DNA of 64,000 bases, from positions 4,633,001-4,697,000 of the forward strand of contig NZ_CP150096.1 in assembly GCF_038396765.1 (NCBI RefSeq), in the 5' to 3' direction. Positions 26,609 through 36,890 of the stretch are shown here, in pieces. The DNA comes from Chitinophaga caseinilytica (GTDB lineage Bacteria > Bacteroidota > Bacteroidia > Chitinophagales > Chitinophagaceae). Position numbers and translations under genes: made by a program. Every line of letters begins with the position of its first letter. Within the stretch, counting starts at the first letter, position 1. The notes beneath the pieces are model-generated. The model did not search any database. It saw only the letters and a list, made by a program, of their open reading frames with translations, and was not told where the DNA came from.

Positions 26609-28228
26609 ATGTCGAATCCCTTCCTGACACCGCGCCGGGCCATGATACTGGAATGCCTGTTAATCGTTGGACTGGCCTGCGTTCCGCTTTTCGCGACATT
26701 TCCTTACCGGGTCAATATTTTCCTGTCCTGGGAAGGTGCGTACCGCATGTCGGAAGGCCAAATGCCTTACCGTGATTTCGGGATGCCGTTGGGGTATGGG
26801 TACTGGATCGTTCCGGCGCTGTTTTTCAAACTGTTCGGGCCGCAGCTGATCTCGCTGGTAAAGGCGCAGGTATTCCTCAATATCGTGGGCGGACTGAGTT
26901 TCCGGTACATTTTGCAGCAGATGCGTGTGTCCCCGGGCGTGAGGCTGCTGTCGGTCATCGTGTTCGTCCTGTCTTATTCTTTCGTTAATTTCTGGCCCTG
27001 GTACAATAATACCGTGATCATTTACCAGCTCGTGGGACTGGCGTTCTTGTTCCGCGGCCTGGGAAGCGGGCGCTGGAAATGGCCGGCGATCTTCCTGGCG
27101 GGGGCTTTCACGTTCCTGAGCTTCTTCACCAAGCAAGACGGTGGCGGGCTGGCACTCTTGCTGGCCCTGGCGCTCCTGGGCTACCATAGCCTCAATGCCC
27201 GACGCTGGCAGGAGCTGGCCGCGTTCCTGGGGAGCTACGTCCTGGTAGCCTGCATTTTCATCATTCCCGCCGCGCAATACGGGTTCGGGTACTGGTTCAA
27301 CCACGGGCAGCCGCCGCATTCGTCGCGGTTGGCGCTGATGGATTTCATTGATGTTTTTCTCATGGAATCGCAATGGATCAAATTCTATTTCGCCCTGATC
27401 GTGATCCTCATGTTCCCGGCGATAAAGAACATCCGCTCGCTCTGGCAAAACCGCGAGCTCATGCTGTTCCTCCTGCTGACGGTGGGCATCCTCGTGGAAG
27501 CCACACTCTTCCAGGTAACCAGCTATACCCCGCCCGACAATAACATCTTCTTCCACGGATTCGCTATCGCGTTCATCTTCAGCCGCATATACGACATTTC
27601 GGCCATCCGCTTCGAAAACCTGAAGCCTTTCCTGCTCACCGCCATGGCCATTCTGCTCTGGTGGTCGGCGTCCTATTATAAATACATCCAGCGCATCCTC
27701 AGCCAGTTGAGCCACACCGAAGAAGTGGCCGCCGTTCCCGGCGGAGAGAACGTCGTGAACCGCCATAACTTCATGGTGAACCTCGATACCACGGATGTAC
27801 CCACCGGCAAATGGACCTTCTCGTCGCTCCCCGAATTCCGGAAAATCTACATGCCGCCGTCTACCGTAGCGGGTATCGACCGCGTGATGGCGCTGCCGGA
27901 AGTAAAAAAAGGGAAAGACGCCAAAGTGCTGAACCTCACCGAGCTCACCCCGCTCGACCACGCCATCGGCTATACGCAGGAAACCGGCCCGGAAGTGCCG
28001 CTGTGGCACCACCTGGGCGTGGCTATGTTCAACAAACAACTGGCCGCTTATACGGAAAGGGTGCGCAACAAACATTACGACCTCATTTTGTACGAATACG
28101 CGCCCACGCTCAACAACTTCTTCCCCTGGGCACTGCGCAACGAGCTGCAGCAGCATTACCGCAAGATCGACTCGTTCCACGCGCCGCGCCGGCCAACGAA
28201 CGCCTACATCGAAGTATTTGTAAGGTGA
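26609..28228 (+). CDS. GT-C-like integral membrane glycosyltransferase (candidate)
   Basis: A 539-residue protein with about ten membrane segments in the first 370 residues and a soluble C-terminal part of 160. The first extracytoplasmic loop carries WEGAYRMSEGQMPYRDFGMP, which matches the loop of GT-C/PMT-type transferases (acidic residue, then PYRDF), enzymes that use polyprenyl-phosphate sugars. It is divergent from the UbiA-DprE operon with a 117-bp shared upstream region, so it is a good candidate to use the arabinose-type donor made there. No specific family was recognised; acceptor unknown. Confidence 0.65.
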   Translation: MSNPFLTPRRAMILECLLIVGLACVPLFATFPYRVNIFLSWEGAYRMSEGQMPYRDFGMPLGYGYWIVPALFFKLFGPQLISLVKAQVFLNIVGGLSFRYILQQMRVSPGVRLLSVIVFVLSYSFVNFWPWYNNTVIIYQLVGLAFLFRGLGSGRWKWPAIFLAGAFTFLSFFTKQDGGGLALLLALALLGYHSLNARRWQELAAFLGSYVLVACIFIIPAAQYGFGYWFNHGQPPHSSRLALMDFIDVFLMESQWIKFYFALIVILMFPAIKNIRSLWQNRELMLFLLLTVGILVEATLFQVTSYTPPDNNIFFHGFAIAFIFSRIYDISAIRFENLKPFLLTAMAILLWWSASYYKYIQRILSQLSHTEEVAAVPGGENVVNRHNFMVNLDTTDVPTGKWTFSSLPEFRKIYMPPSTVAGIDRVMALPEVKKGKDAKVLNLTELTPLDHAIGYTQETGPEVPLWHHLGVAMFNKQLAAYTERVRNKHYDLILYEYAPTLNNFFPWALRNELQQHYRKIDSFHAPRRPTNAYIEVFVR

Positions 28229-28247
28229 TGGAGGAAGCGTAGCTTTG
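28217..28247 (+). promoter_or_regulatory. promoter of the EamA transporter gene
   Basis: TTTG at 28217-28220, 19-nt spacer, TAGCTTTG at 28240-28247. The -33 element lies inside the end of the preceding gene; the ATG is 28 nt after the -7 box. Confidence 0.6.
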
Positions 28248-28275
28248 CGTGCCGGCGCTTGCCTGCCTGAAAACC

Positions 28276-29181
28276 ATGCAACAACGTTCCAATCGTTCCA
28301 AACTCATATTGGCGCTAAGCCTCGTCTATGTTTTATGGGGCTCCACGTACCTCGGCGTGAAAATCGCCACGGAAGTGCTGCCGCCATTCCTGCTGTCCGT
28401 TCTCCGGTTCATCCTCGCCGGCGGGCTCATGATGGGGATCGGTTTTACCGTGGAAAAGCAACGGTCCACCCGCCTTCAATGGAAAAACGCGGCGATCATC
28501 GGGGTGCTGCTCATCGGGATCGGGAATAGTTCCGTCGCGTTTGCCCTGGCCTATATGCCTTCGAGCCTCGTGGCGCTGTTCATCGCGGCGCTGCCGGCGT
28601 GGTTCATCGGGCTCGACTGGTTGTTTTTCAGCAAGAAACGGCCGTCCAACCTCACTTTATGGGGGCTTGTCCTCGGTTTTGCCGGGCTTTTCTTCATTTT
28701 CGACCCTTTTTACCTCCTCCATCCCGATAACGTGGTGAGGAATTACCCGCTTTGGCCCATCGCCGTGCTCACGGCGGGCTCCATCGCCTGGGCGTACGGA
28801 TCGCTGCTAAGCCCCCGGCTGGATACGCCGCCGCAGTTGACATCGTCTGCCATCCAGATGCTGTCTGGCGTGTTAGTGACGGCTCTGATGAGCGTGGTGC
28901 TGGAGCAGGGGCAATGGCATTCGGTGGGGGAGATGACTTCGCGGACCTGGTTGGCCATCGGTTACCTGGTGGTTTTTGGCTCGCTGGTGGGCTATACGGC
29001 TTTCAGCTGGCTGGTGAACAACGCGCCACCGCAGGTTTCGGCGACCTATGCCTATGTAAACCCTGTGGTAGCGGTGATCCTGGGCTGGGTGTTCCTGAAA
29101 GAAACCCTCGCCCCGCATGCCATGTTCGGCTCGGCGGTCGTAATTGCAGGAGTGGTGCTGATGACGTTGCGGAAGAAATAA
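28276..29181 (+). CDS. EamA/DMT-family transporter
   Basis: A 301-residue protein with ten membrane helices formed by two EamA repeats. Typical features are YVLWGSTYLGVKIATEVLPP in the first repeat and ATYAYVNPVVAVILGW with FLKETL in the second. The family exports amino acids, metabolites or drugs; the substrate is not predictable. The ATG at 28276 fits the family; a GTG at 28249 lies almost on the predicted transcription start. Confidence 0.9.
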   Translation: MQQRSNRSKLILALSLVYVLWGSTYLGVKIATEVLPPFLLSVLRFILAGGLMMGIGFTVEKQRSTRLQWKNAAIIGVLLIGIGNSSVAFALAYMPSSLVALFIAALPAWFIGLDWLFFSKKRPSNLTLWGLVLGFAGLFFIFDPFYLLHPDNVVRNYPLWPIAVLTAGSIAWAYGSLLSPRLDTPPQLTSSAIQMLSGVLVTALMSVVLEQGQWHSVGEMTSRTWLAIGYLVVFGSLVGYTAFSWLVNNAPPQVSATYAYVNPVVAVILGWVFLKETLAPHAMFGSAVVIAGVVLMTLRKK

Positions 29182-29182
29182 C

Positions 29183-29857
29183 CTATTTAGCCAGTTCCAC
29201 TTCGAACCGGATCACCTCCATATTGGCCAGCAGTGCGTCGTTGACGGCTTTGAGGCGGGCCGAGCTGCCCCTCAATTCATATTTACCTTCATATATAATG
29301 CGGCCCGAGCCTTGTTCGATAGACTTGGTGGTGGAGATGCTTTGCGCTTTCAGGTGGTGGGCCCGGAAGATGTTTTCGAGGGTTTCGGGGCTGAGGGAGC
29401 TTTCGGCATATTGAATGGCGTAGTATTTACGGTCGTGCCGCTGCTGGATGATGCGCTCGAATATGCTGAATACCCACAGCGTGAACAACGTAAAAAACAC
29501 CGCGAAAGCCGCCAGGTCGTATTTCCCGACCCCGATGGCCATGCCGATGGCGGCGGAAATCCAGATCACCGCGGCGGTGGTGATGCCGTCGATCGTAAAT
29601 CCACCCCTGAAAATAACGCCCGCCCCGATGAAGCCTACGCCCGTCAGGATGTTACTGGCGATACGGTCGCCCGACTGCAGGCCCCCGAAATGGATGCTCA
29701 ATATGCTGAAAAGGGCGGAGCTCATGCAGATAAGGGTGATGGTGCGCACCCCGGCGGCCTTGCGCTTCACTTCCCTTTCCAGGCCCAGCAGGAAGCCGGC
29801 CAGCATGGCTACGGCCAGTTTGATGATCATGGCGTATTCGATGTGAAATGCTGTCAT
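29183..29857 (-). CDS. MgtC/SapB family membrane protein
   Basis: A 224-residue protein with four to five membrane segments and the MgtC signature: LAGFLLGLEREVKRKAAGVR, the DRIASNILTGVGFIGAGVI helix, and GITTAAVIWISAAIGMAIG. A C-terminal ACT-like domain of about 80 residues follows. MgtC proteins affect growth in low magnesium and membrane potential through other membrane proteins. Its start is 5 bp from the stop of the Rof-like gene upstream, so the pair forms an operon. Convergent with the EamA gene. Confidence 0.9.
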   Translation of the reverse strand: MTAFHIEYAMIIKLAVAMLAGFLLGLEREVKRKAAGVRTITLICMSSALFSILSIHFGGLQSGDRIASNILTGVGFIGAGVIFRGGFTIDGITTAAVIWISAAIGMAIGVGKYDLAAFAVFFTLFTLWVFSIFERIIQQRHDRKYYAIQYAESSLSPETLENIFRAHHLKAQSISTTKSIEQGSGRIIYEGKYELRGSSARLKAVNDALLANMEVIRFEVELAK

Positions 29858-29862
29858 CGGGT

Positions 29863-30117
29863 TCAGCAGTTTTTGGGTACGGGGAGATGGTTTACGGCCA
29901 CGAGACGGTCGAGCCGGAGCTCCCTGCCCGCATCCGTCAGCAAAAACTCTGCCTTGTTGCGGACGTAGAGGTCGCGGATGACGGCAGTTTCCGCCTGTGG
30001 GCGGCCGGATTCATCCAGGAATTCCAGCAGCACGGGTTCCCTGAGCGTGGCCCAGGCTTCCAGGCGGTCGTAATAGTTACAATCGATCGGCTGATAGGAG
30101 GGGTTTTGGCTATCCAT
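29863..30117 (-). CDS. rof: Rof-like Rho-binding antiterminator
   Basis: An 84-residue protein resembling E. coli Rof (YaeO), which binds Rho and blocks transcription termination: shared elements are the YQPIDCNYYDRLE start, a central strand LLEFLDESG, a VIRDLYVRNKAEFLL segment and the end RELRLDRLVAVNH. Rof adopts an Sm-like barrel. It is the first gene of a two-gene unit with mgtC-like. In enterobacteria mgtC-region expression is known to depend on Rho, which makes the pairing notable; a regulatory link here is inference. Confidence 0.75.
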   Translation of the reverse strand: MDSQNPSYQPIDCNYYDRLEAWATLREPVLLEFLDESGRPQAETAVIRDLYVRNKAEFLLTDAGRELRLDRLVAVNHLPVPKNC

Positions 30118-30125
30118 AAAAAAGC

Positions 30126-30158
30126 TTTGTTTTTTTGATCCCGGCTGGCCTATTTTTG
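30126..30158 (+). promoter_or_regulatory. promoter of purC
   Basis: TTTG (30126-30129), 21-nt spacer, TATTTTTG (30151-30158), 42 bp before the purC ATG. The region also contains the divergent start of the Rof-like gene. Confidence 0.55.
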
Positions 30159-30199
30159 CAGCACAATTACAAACAGGTAATCTATTAAAATAAACCGGA

Positions 30200-31132
30200 A
30201 TGTTAGAATCTGCATTTAAATTTCCGAACCAGACGGCCTTTTACAAAGGTAAGGTACGGGACGTGTATACCATCGGCGATAAATGGATGGTAATGTTTGT
30301 GAGCGACCGTATCTCGGCATTCGACGTGGTGCTGCCCCGTCCGATCCCCTACAAAGGGCAGGTGCTGAACCAGATCGCGGCTATTATGCTCGACGCAACG
30401 AAAGACATCGTTCCCAACTGGGTGAAATCCGTACCCCTGCCCAACGCTACCGTTGGCCTGAAGTGCGAGACCTTCCCCGTGGAAATGGTAGTTCGCGGCA
30501 ACCTCACCGGCCACGCATGGCGCACCTACAAAAGCGGTAAACGCGAACTTTGCGGCGTAACCTTGCCCGAAGGCCTGAAGGAGAACGATTTCTTCGCTTC
30601 CCCCATCATTACGCCCACCACCAAAGCCCACGAAGGCCACGATGAAGACATTTCCCGCGAGGAAATCATCGCCCAGGGCCTGGTGAGCAAGGAAGATTAC
30701 GAGAAACTGGAGCAATACACCCTTGCCCTGTTCCAACGCGGACGCGAGCTGGCGGCCAAACGCGGCCTCATCCTCGTGGATACCAAGTATGAATTCGGCA
30801 AGATCGGCGATACCATCTACCTGATCGACGAAATCCACACTCCCGATTCTTCCCGCTTCTTCTACGCCGAAGGCTACGAAGACAAGCAGGCGAAAGGCGA
30901 GCAGCAAAAGCAGCTCAGCAAGGAATTCGTGCGCGAATGGCTCATGGAAAACGGCTTCCAGGGCAAAGAAGGCCAGCAGGTCCCGGAAATGACCGATGCG
31001 TTCGTTAACAGCGTAACCGAGCGTTACATCGAGCTGTTCGAGAACATCACCGGCCAGCAATTCAAGAAAGAAGACTTCAGCAAGGAAGACCAGGAAAAGG
31101 TCATCCTCGAAACCCTCTCCAAACTGGGTTAA
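30200..31132 (+). CDS. purC: phosphoribosylaminoimidazole-succinocarboxamide synthase
   Basis: A 310-residue SAICAR synthetase, ATP-dependent enzyme of purine synthesis that joins CAIR and aspartate. Signature motifs: [52 protein letters not shown], and the C-terminal TYEF-like DTKYEFG with IHTPDSSRF. Length fits the longer PurC type of Bacteroidota. Monocistronic: own promoter and terminator. Another purine gene (purB) lies at the far end of this window, unlinked. Confidence 0.96.
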   Translation: MLESAFKFPNQTAFYKGKVRDVYTIGDKWMVMFVSDRISAFDVVLPRPIPYKGQVLNQIAAIMLDATKDIVPNWVKSVPLPNATVGLKCETFPVEMVVRGNLTGHAWRTYKSGKRELCGVTLPEGLKENDFFASPIITPTTKAHEGHDEDISREEIIAQGLVSKEDYEKLEQYTLALFQRGRELAAKRGLILVDTKYEFGKIGDTIYLIDEIHTPDSSRFFYAEGYEDKQAKGEQQKQLSKEFVREWLMENGFQGKEGQQVPEMTDAFVNSVTERYIELFENITGQQFKKEDFSKEDQEKVILETLSKLG

Positions 31133-31135
31133 TAA

Positions 31136-31167
31136 AAAAGGGAGCAGCCGAAACGCTGCTCCCTTTT
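31136..31167. terminator. bidirectional terminator after purC
   Basis: 13-bp stem AAAAGGGAGCAGC/GCTGCTCCCTTTT, 6-nt loop, with T-rich tails on both strands; it separates the convergent purC and DUF418 genes. Confidence 0.85.
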
Positions 31168-31172
31168 GCTTT

Positions 31173-32513
31173 TTATGCGATCTGCATCATGGGTACGCCC
31201 TTCCGGAAAGGCTGTCGCTTCCAATACGTCAGCGAGCGCCAGGCCCATTCGAACGGCCCGAAGTGGAAATGCCGCAGCCAAATATTGCTGTAGATGAGCT
31301 GCACCCCCCAAATGGCGAACACCACGTAATAAATCTCGTGCCGCGCCAGCGCACCGTACCATCCCAGCCCGAAACCGTAGAAAAACAGCCCGCACAGGAT
31401 ACTTTGCATGAGGTAATTGGTGAAAGCCATTTGTCCGACGGCCGCCAGCCACGCCAGCAACCGTTTCGCGATGCCTGCCTTATACACCAGCATGATGAGC
31501 CCGATATGCCCCAGGAGCACCAACACCCGCCGGATTTCGTACCAACTGATGAACACCCGGTCTGCCAGCAGGGTTTCGTCCAGTTGAACATCCATCCAGA
31601 CGCGAATTTCCCAGTAATTCAGGGTAAGCCCCAGGCCGTAGCCCGCCAGCATCAGCCCCGCGTAAAATCGCCGGGAACGCAGGCCCGTGAGTACACCGGC
31701 CTTGAAAAGCGCCATGCCCAGGAAGAAACAGACCATAAGGTCCCAGTAAAAGAGGCCGTACGGCGACAAGTTCTGGTTCTTTTCATTGCTGGGTAGAAGG
31801 TATCCCATCACCTGGAAGTAGCCGCCGCGCATGGTTTCCACCTGTTCCGCATCCGCTTTCAGCCGGGCGGCCTGCGCCATTTCCTTCAGATGTTCTTCCC
31901 AGGCCTCCTTTTGCTTCGTTTGTTCAGCCGTGAGTTTTGCGCCCTGACCGGCCAGCAGCACAGCCTGTTCGCCTTTCACGCGAAGCTCCTTTTTCCCGTG
32001 CATGTCAAGCGTGCCCAAAAGGGTGCCCATCACGAGCGCCACGGCGGCAATGATGAGCAACGGGCGGGTCCCCAGGCGCCGGAAAGGGTAGAGGACCATA
32101 CCGCCAAGGGCATACACGAAAAGTACGTCGCCCGTCCACAGCAGCAGGTTGGCGTCGATCAAACCGAAAGCCAGTAGCCACAGGAGCCGGCGGTAGTAAA
32201 TGTCGGCCGCAGGCGTGAGGGGATCCGTCCGCTTTTCCAGCCGTTCCAGCAACAGCACACATCCCGCGCCGAAAAGAAGCGAGAATATGCCCCGCATGGT
32301 GCCTTCGAAGAACAGGTTGATCGTCCACCAGGTGTAATAATCCGGGCCGGAAAGCTCGTTGTAAAGGAAAATATCGTTCTCCCGGTTGTCGGGCAGGGCG
32401 AACATGAGGATGTTCATGAGCAGGATGCCCAGCAGCGCGATGCCGCGCAGGCTGTCGATAATCTGTAATCGTTCGGTAGCGCGTAAGGGAGCCGCGCCGG
32501 GGGTAGTCAGCAT
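31173..32513 (-). CDS. DUF418 domain membrane protein
   Basis: A 446-residue protein with about nine membrane segments. N-terminal motif RLQIIDSLRGIALLGILLMN marks the DUF418/heparan-alpha-glucosaminide-acetyltransferase-like group; the C-terminal DUF418 part contains VGQMAFTNYLMQSILCGLFF and FGPFEWAWRSLTYWKRQPF. A charged loop of about 60 residues (near LTAEQTKQKEAWEEHLKEM) separates the halves. Members are thought to be acyltransferase-like transporters; function here is unknown. Confidence 0.85.
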   Translation of the reverse strand: MLTTPGAAPLRATERLQIIDSLRGIALLGILLMNILMFALPDNRENDIFLYNELSGPDYYTWWTINLFFEGTMRGIFSLLFGAGCVLLLERLEKRTDPLTPAADIYYRRLLWLLAFGLIDANLLLWTGDVLFVYALGGMVLYPFRRLGTRPLLIIAAVALVMGTLLGTLDMHGKKELRVKGEQAVLLAGQGAKLTAEQTKQKEAWEEHLKEMAQAARLKADAEQVETMRGGYFQVMGYLLPSNEKNQNLSPYGLFYWDLMVCFFLGMALFKAGVLTGLRSRRFYAGLMLAGYGLGLTLNYWEIRVWMDVQLDETLLADRVFISWYEIRRVLVLLGHIGLIMLVYKAGIAKRLLAWLAAVGQMAFTNYLMQSILCGLFFYGFGLGWYGALARHEIYYVVFAIWGVQLIYSNIWLRHFHFGPFEWAWRSLTYWKRQPFRKGVPMMQIA

Positions 32514-32619
32514 AAGTCAGGTTTACGCTAAAAATAAGGCGGGACGGCCTTCTGCCGAAATGAAAATGACGAGTGCGACTGGTCAATTTCAACAGGCAGG
32601 GAAAATCCGCCGCAATCGC

Positions 32620-32627
32620 TACATTTG
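32620..32627 (+). promoter_or_regulatory. candidate -7 box TACATTTG before the second ABC exporter
   Basis: TAnnTTTG match ending 9 nt before the ATG at 32637, implying a very short or absent leader. No clear -33 TTTG. Confidence 0.45.
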
Positions 32628-32636
32628 TATAGCTTT

Positions 32637-34433
32637 ATGAAACACCTCGCAGCCTTAAACAAGTTTTTCGTCCGATATAAATGGCGTTTCCTCCTCGGGA
32701 TGCTTTTCACTTCGGTTTCCATCGTATTCAGCGTTTTCCAACCCATCCTGGTCCGCCAGATCTTCGATCTGCTGGAACAGAACCTGAAAAGTTACCGCAT
32801 GCTGAGCGATACGAGCCTCAAAGGCGCTTTCCGCGCCGTTTTCAGCCAGACGCTCGCGTTCTATGGCCTGTCGATCCTCGGGCTGGCACTGCTCAGCGGA
32901 TTTTTCATGTACCTGCAGCGGCAAACGCTCATCGTCATGAGCCGGCATATCGAATATGATCTGAAGAACGATATCTACCAGCAATACCAGCGGATGGACC
33001 TGCATTTCTTCAAGCTCAACCGTACGGGCGACCTCATGAGCCGGATCACCGAAGACGTGAGCCGGGTGCGCATGTACGTGGGGCCGGCGTTGATGTATGC
33101 CACGCGCACGCTCATCATGATGGTGATGATCATCTGGCTCATGTGGGCCGTGAACCCCATGCTCACGCTCTATACGCTCAGCCCGCTGCCGATCCTGGCG
33201 GTGACGATCTACTTCGTGAACCGCATCATCCACAAGAAAAGCGAGCGCATCCAGGCGCAGTTGTCGAACATTACGTCGGTAGCCCAGGAGAACTATTCCG
33301 GCATCCGCGTGATCAAGTCGTACGTGCAGGAGGGCCCCTCGGCCAGGCATTTCGAAGAAGCCAGCGAAGCGTACAAGCAAAGCAGTATCAGCCTCGCCAA
33401 GACGGACGCGCTGTATCAGCCGGCCATGGCGCTCATGATCGGCCTGAGCGTGATCCTGACCATTTTTATCGGCGGTATGCAGGTGATCAAAGGGAACATC
33501 ACGGTGGGGAACCTTGCCGAGTTCGTGCTGTACGTGAACATGCTCACTTTCCCGTTTTTCAGCATCGGCTGGGTGGCGTCCATGATCCAGCGGGCGGCGG
33601 CATCGCAGCAGCGGATCAACGAATTCCTGTTGCTGGAGCCGCAGATTAAGGATGCACCAGATGCGAAAGAAGCGCCCCTGAGCGGGGAAATCCGGTTTAC
33701 CGACGTGAATTTCACCTATCCGCATACGGGGATCCAGGCGCTGAAAAATTTCAACCTGCATATCAAGCCCGGAGAAAAGATCGCGGTGATCGGGCGGACG
33801 GGCTCCGGCAAAACGACCATGGCGCAACTGCTGTTGAGGATGTACGATCCGCAGCAGGGCGCGATTTCGGTGGATGGGAACAACATCCGATCGCTCAGGC
33901 TGCACAACCTCCGCAACCAGGTGGCCTATGTTCCGCAAGACGTGTTCCTGTTTTCCGATACCATCGCCAATAACATCCGATTCGGCGAACCTTCGGCCAA
34001 CGATGCGGCGGTGCAACAGGCCGCACGCCAGGCCAGCGTGGAAAAGGATATCCTCGGCTTCCCCGACGGGTTCCAGACCGTGGTAGGCGAACGTGGCGTA
34101 ACGTTGAGCGGCGGGCAGAAACAGCGCGTTTCCATCGCCAGGGCGCTCATCCGCCAGCCGAACATTCTGCTGTTCGACGATTGCCTGTCGGCCGTAGACG
34201 CGCGCACGGAGAAGGAGATCATCGGGAACCTGTATGCGTACCTGAAAGACAGAACGGCCATCATCATCACCCACCGGATCTTCTCGCTTTTCACGTTCGA
34301 TAAGATCATCGTACTGGATGAAGGGAGGATCGCGGAGGCGGGAACGCATGAAGAATTGCTGGCTAAAAACGGGTATTATGCGGAGTTGTACGCACGGCAG
34401 CAAACAGGGGAGGAGGAGCGTGTAAACGAGTAG
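32637..34433 (+). CDS. ABC exporter, fused permease-ATPase with Glu-to-Asp Walker B
   Basis: A 598-residue half-transporter: six-helix domain in residues 15-325, nucleotide-binding domain from 345 on. Walker A GRTGSGKTT and signature LSGGQKQR are intact, and the switch histidine is present (IITHRI), but the Walker B region reads LLFDDCLSAVD, so the usual catalytic Glu is Asp. This is seen in one subunit of heterodimeric exporters and in YheI/MdlA-like proteins and may lower ATPase rate. No partner gene is adjacent. A TTG at 32625 is an unlikely alternative start. Confidence 0.88.
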   Translation: MKHLAALNKFFVRYKWRFLLGMLFTSVSIVFSVFQPILVRQIFDLLEQNLKSYRMLSDTSLKGAFRAVFSQTLAFYGLSILGLALLSGFFMYLQRQTLIVMSRHIEYDLKNDIYQQYQRMDLHFFKLNRTGDLMSRITEDVSRVRMYVGPALMYATRTLIMMVMIIWLMWAVNPMLTLYTLSPLPILAVTIYFVNRIIHKKSERIQAQLSNITSVAQENYSGIRVIKSYVQEGPSARHFEEASEAYKQSSISLAKTDALYQPAMALMIGLSVILTIFIGGMQVIKGNITVGNLAEFVLYVNMLTFPFFSIGWVASMIQRAAASQQRINEFLLLEPQIKDAPDAKEAPLSGEIRFTDVNFTYPHTGIQALKNFNLHIKPGEKIAVIGRTGSGKTTMAQLLLRMYDPQQGAISVDGNNIRSLRLHNLRNQVAYVPQDVFLFSDTIANNIRFGEPSANDAAVQQAARQASVEKDILGFPDGFQTVVGERGVTLSGGQKQRVSIARALIRQPNILLFDDCLSAVDARTEKEIIGNLYAYLKDRTAIIITHRIFSLFTFDKIIVLDEGRIAEAGTHEELLAKNGYYAELYARQQTGEEERVNE

Positions 34434-34511
34434 TTTTCACATAGTTGTAAACAGCCGTAATCCCCTCCTGCGCGGAATATAAGATGATTTTTGAAAATCA
34501 TTTAAAAATAT

Positions 34512-34541
34512 TTTGATATTTGTAAAACAATAGTATATTTG
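34512..34541 (+). promoter_or_regulatory. promoter of the DUF3276 gene
   Basis: TTTG (34512-34515), 18-nt spacer, TATATTTG (34534-34541) in an AT-rich region. The start codon follows 57 nt downstream, giving a leader of about 50 nt. Confidence 0.6.
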
Positions 34542-34597
34542 TTGATTATTGATCACTCAAACAGGATTTGATTCGTTAACACTTAAATCTATCAACT

Positions 34598-35026
34598 GTG
34601 GCGTACGAAAACAACAATCAACAGGAAAGAAACAACGACAGCATCTTTTCCAAGCGATTGAAAGCGGGCAAAAGGAGAACTTATTTCTTTGATGTAAAAA
34701 CGACTCGTGGCAACGATTACTTTCTCACTATCACGGAAAGTAAAAAACGTTTCAACGACAACGGTTACGACAGGCACAAGGTATTCCTGTACAAAGAAGA
34801 CTTCAACAAGTTCCTCAATGCCCTGACGGAAACCATCAACTACGTAAAAACCGAGTTGATGCCCGATTTCGACTTTGATGCTTATAACCACGACTACTCG
34901 GATTCCCGCGAAGACGAGCAGGACAGCGATGCGATCGAAGCAGTTGCTGCCGTTCGTTCCGAAGTAGCTGCTGCTGCTGCTGAAGAAGCTCCCGCTCCGT
35001 CCGCCGAAGACGTGGACAAATGGTAG
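34598..35026 (+). CDS. DUF3276 PUR-alpha-like nucleic-acid-binding protein
   Basis: A 142-residue protein; residues 15-95 form the PUR/BpuR domain (IFSKRLKAGKRRTYFFDVK, then RGNDYFLTITESKKRF and HKVFLYKEDFNKFL), which binds single-stranded DNA or RNA. The last 45 residues are acidic, then Ala-rich, ending in VDKW, and probably disordered. BpuR in Borrelia is a post-transcriptional regulator; DUF3276 is nearly universal in Bacteroidota. Start is a GTG at 34598. It is monocistronic with its own promoter and terminator. Confidence 0.9.
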   Translation: MAYENNNQQERNNDSIFSKRLKAGKRRTYFFDVKTTRGNDYFLTITESKKRFNDNGYDRHKVFLYKEDFNKFLNALTETINYVKTELMPDFDFDAYNHDYSDSREDEQDSDAIEAVAAVRSEVAAAAAEEAPAPSAEDVDKW

Positions 35027-35065
35027 TTTCTGCTTTATTCTCTCCCTGTCAACGATAAGAATTTT

Positions 35066-35094
35066 AAAGCCTCCGCGATGCGGAGGCTTTTTTT
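35066..35094 (+). terminator. terminator of the DUF3276 gene
   Basis: 11-bp stem AAAGCCTCCGC/GCGGAGGCTTT with a GAT loop followed by a T-run. Confidence 0.85.
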
Positions 35095-35149
35095 ATCGCT
35101 TTAACGCATTGTCGTATAGCCATGTACGTTACCTCCATGGCATAAAAAA

Positions 35150-35173
35150 ACCGCCGGACAAATACCCGGCGGT
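35150..35173 (-). terminator. terminator of pgi
   Basis: On the minus strand ACCGCCGG/CCGGCGGT with an 8-nt loop followed by T7, directly after the pgi stop. Confidence 0.8.
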
Positions 35174-35194
35174 CTATATTCCTTTTGCAACAAC

Positions 35195-36822
<1,628 letters not shown>

Positions 36823-36850
36823 GATTCGGTCTTTTAAGTTTTGATCGCGT

Positions 36851-36858
36851 CAAAAATA
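36851..36858 (-). promoter_or_regulatory. candidate -7 box TATTTTTG of pgi
   Basis: TAnnTTTG match on the minus strand, 28 bp upstream of the pgi ATG. Confidence 0.4.
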
Positions 36859-36890
36859 CACATCGGGATCGATAGTTGGGTGCGTTTTTA

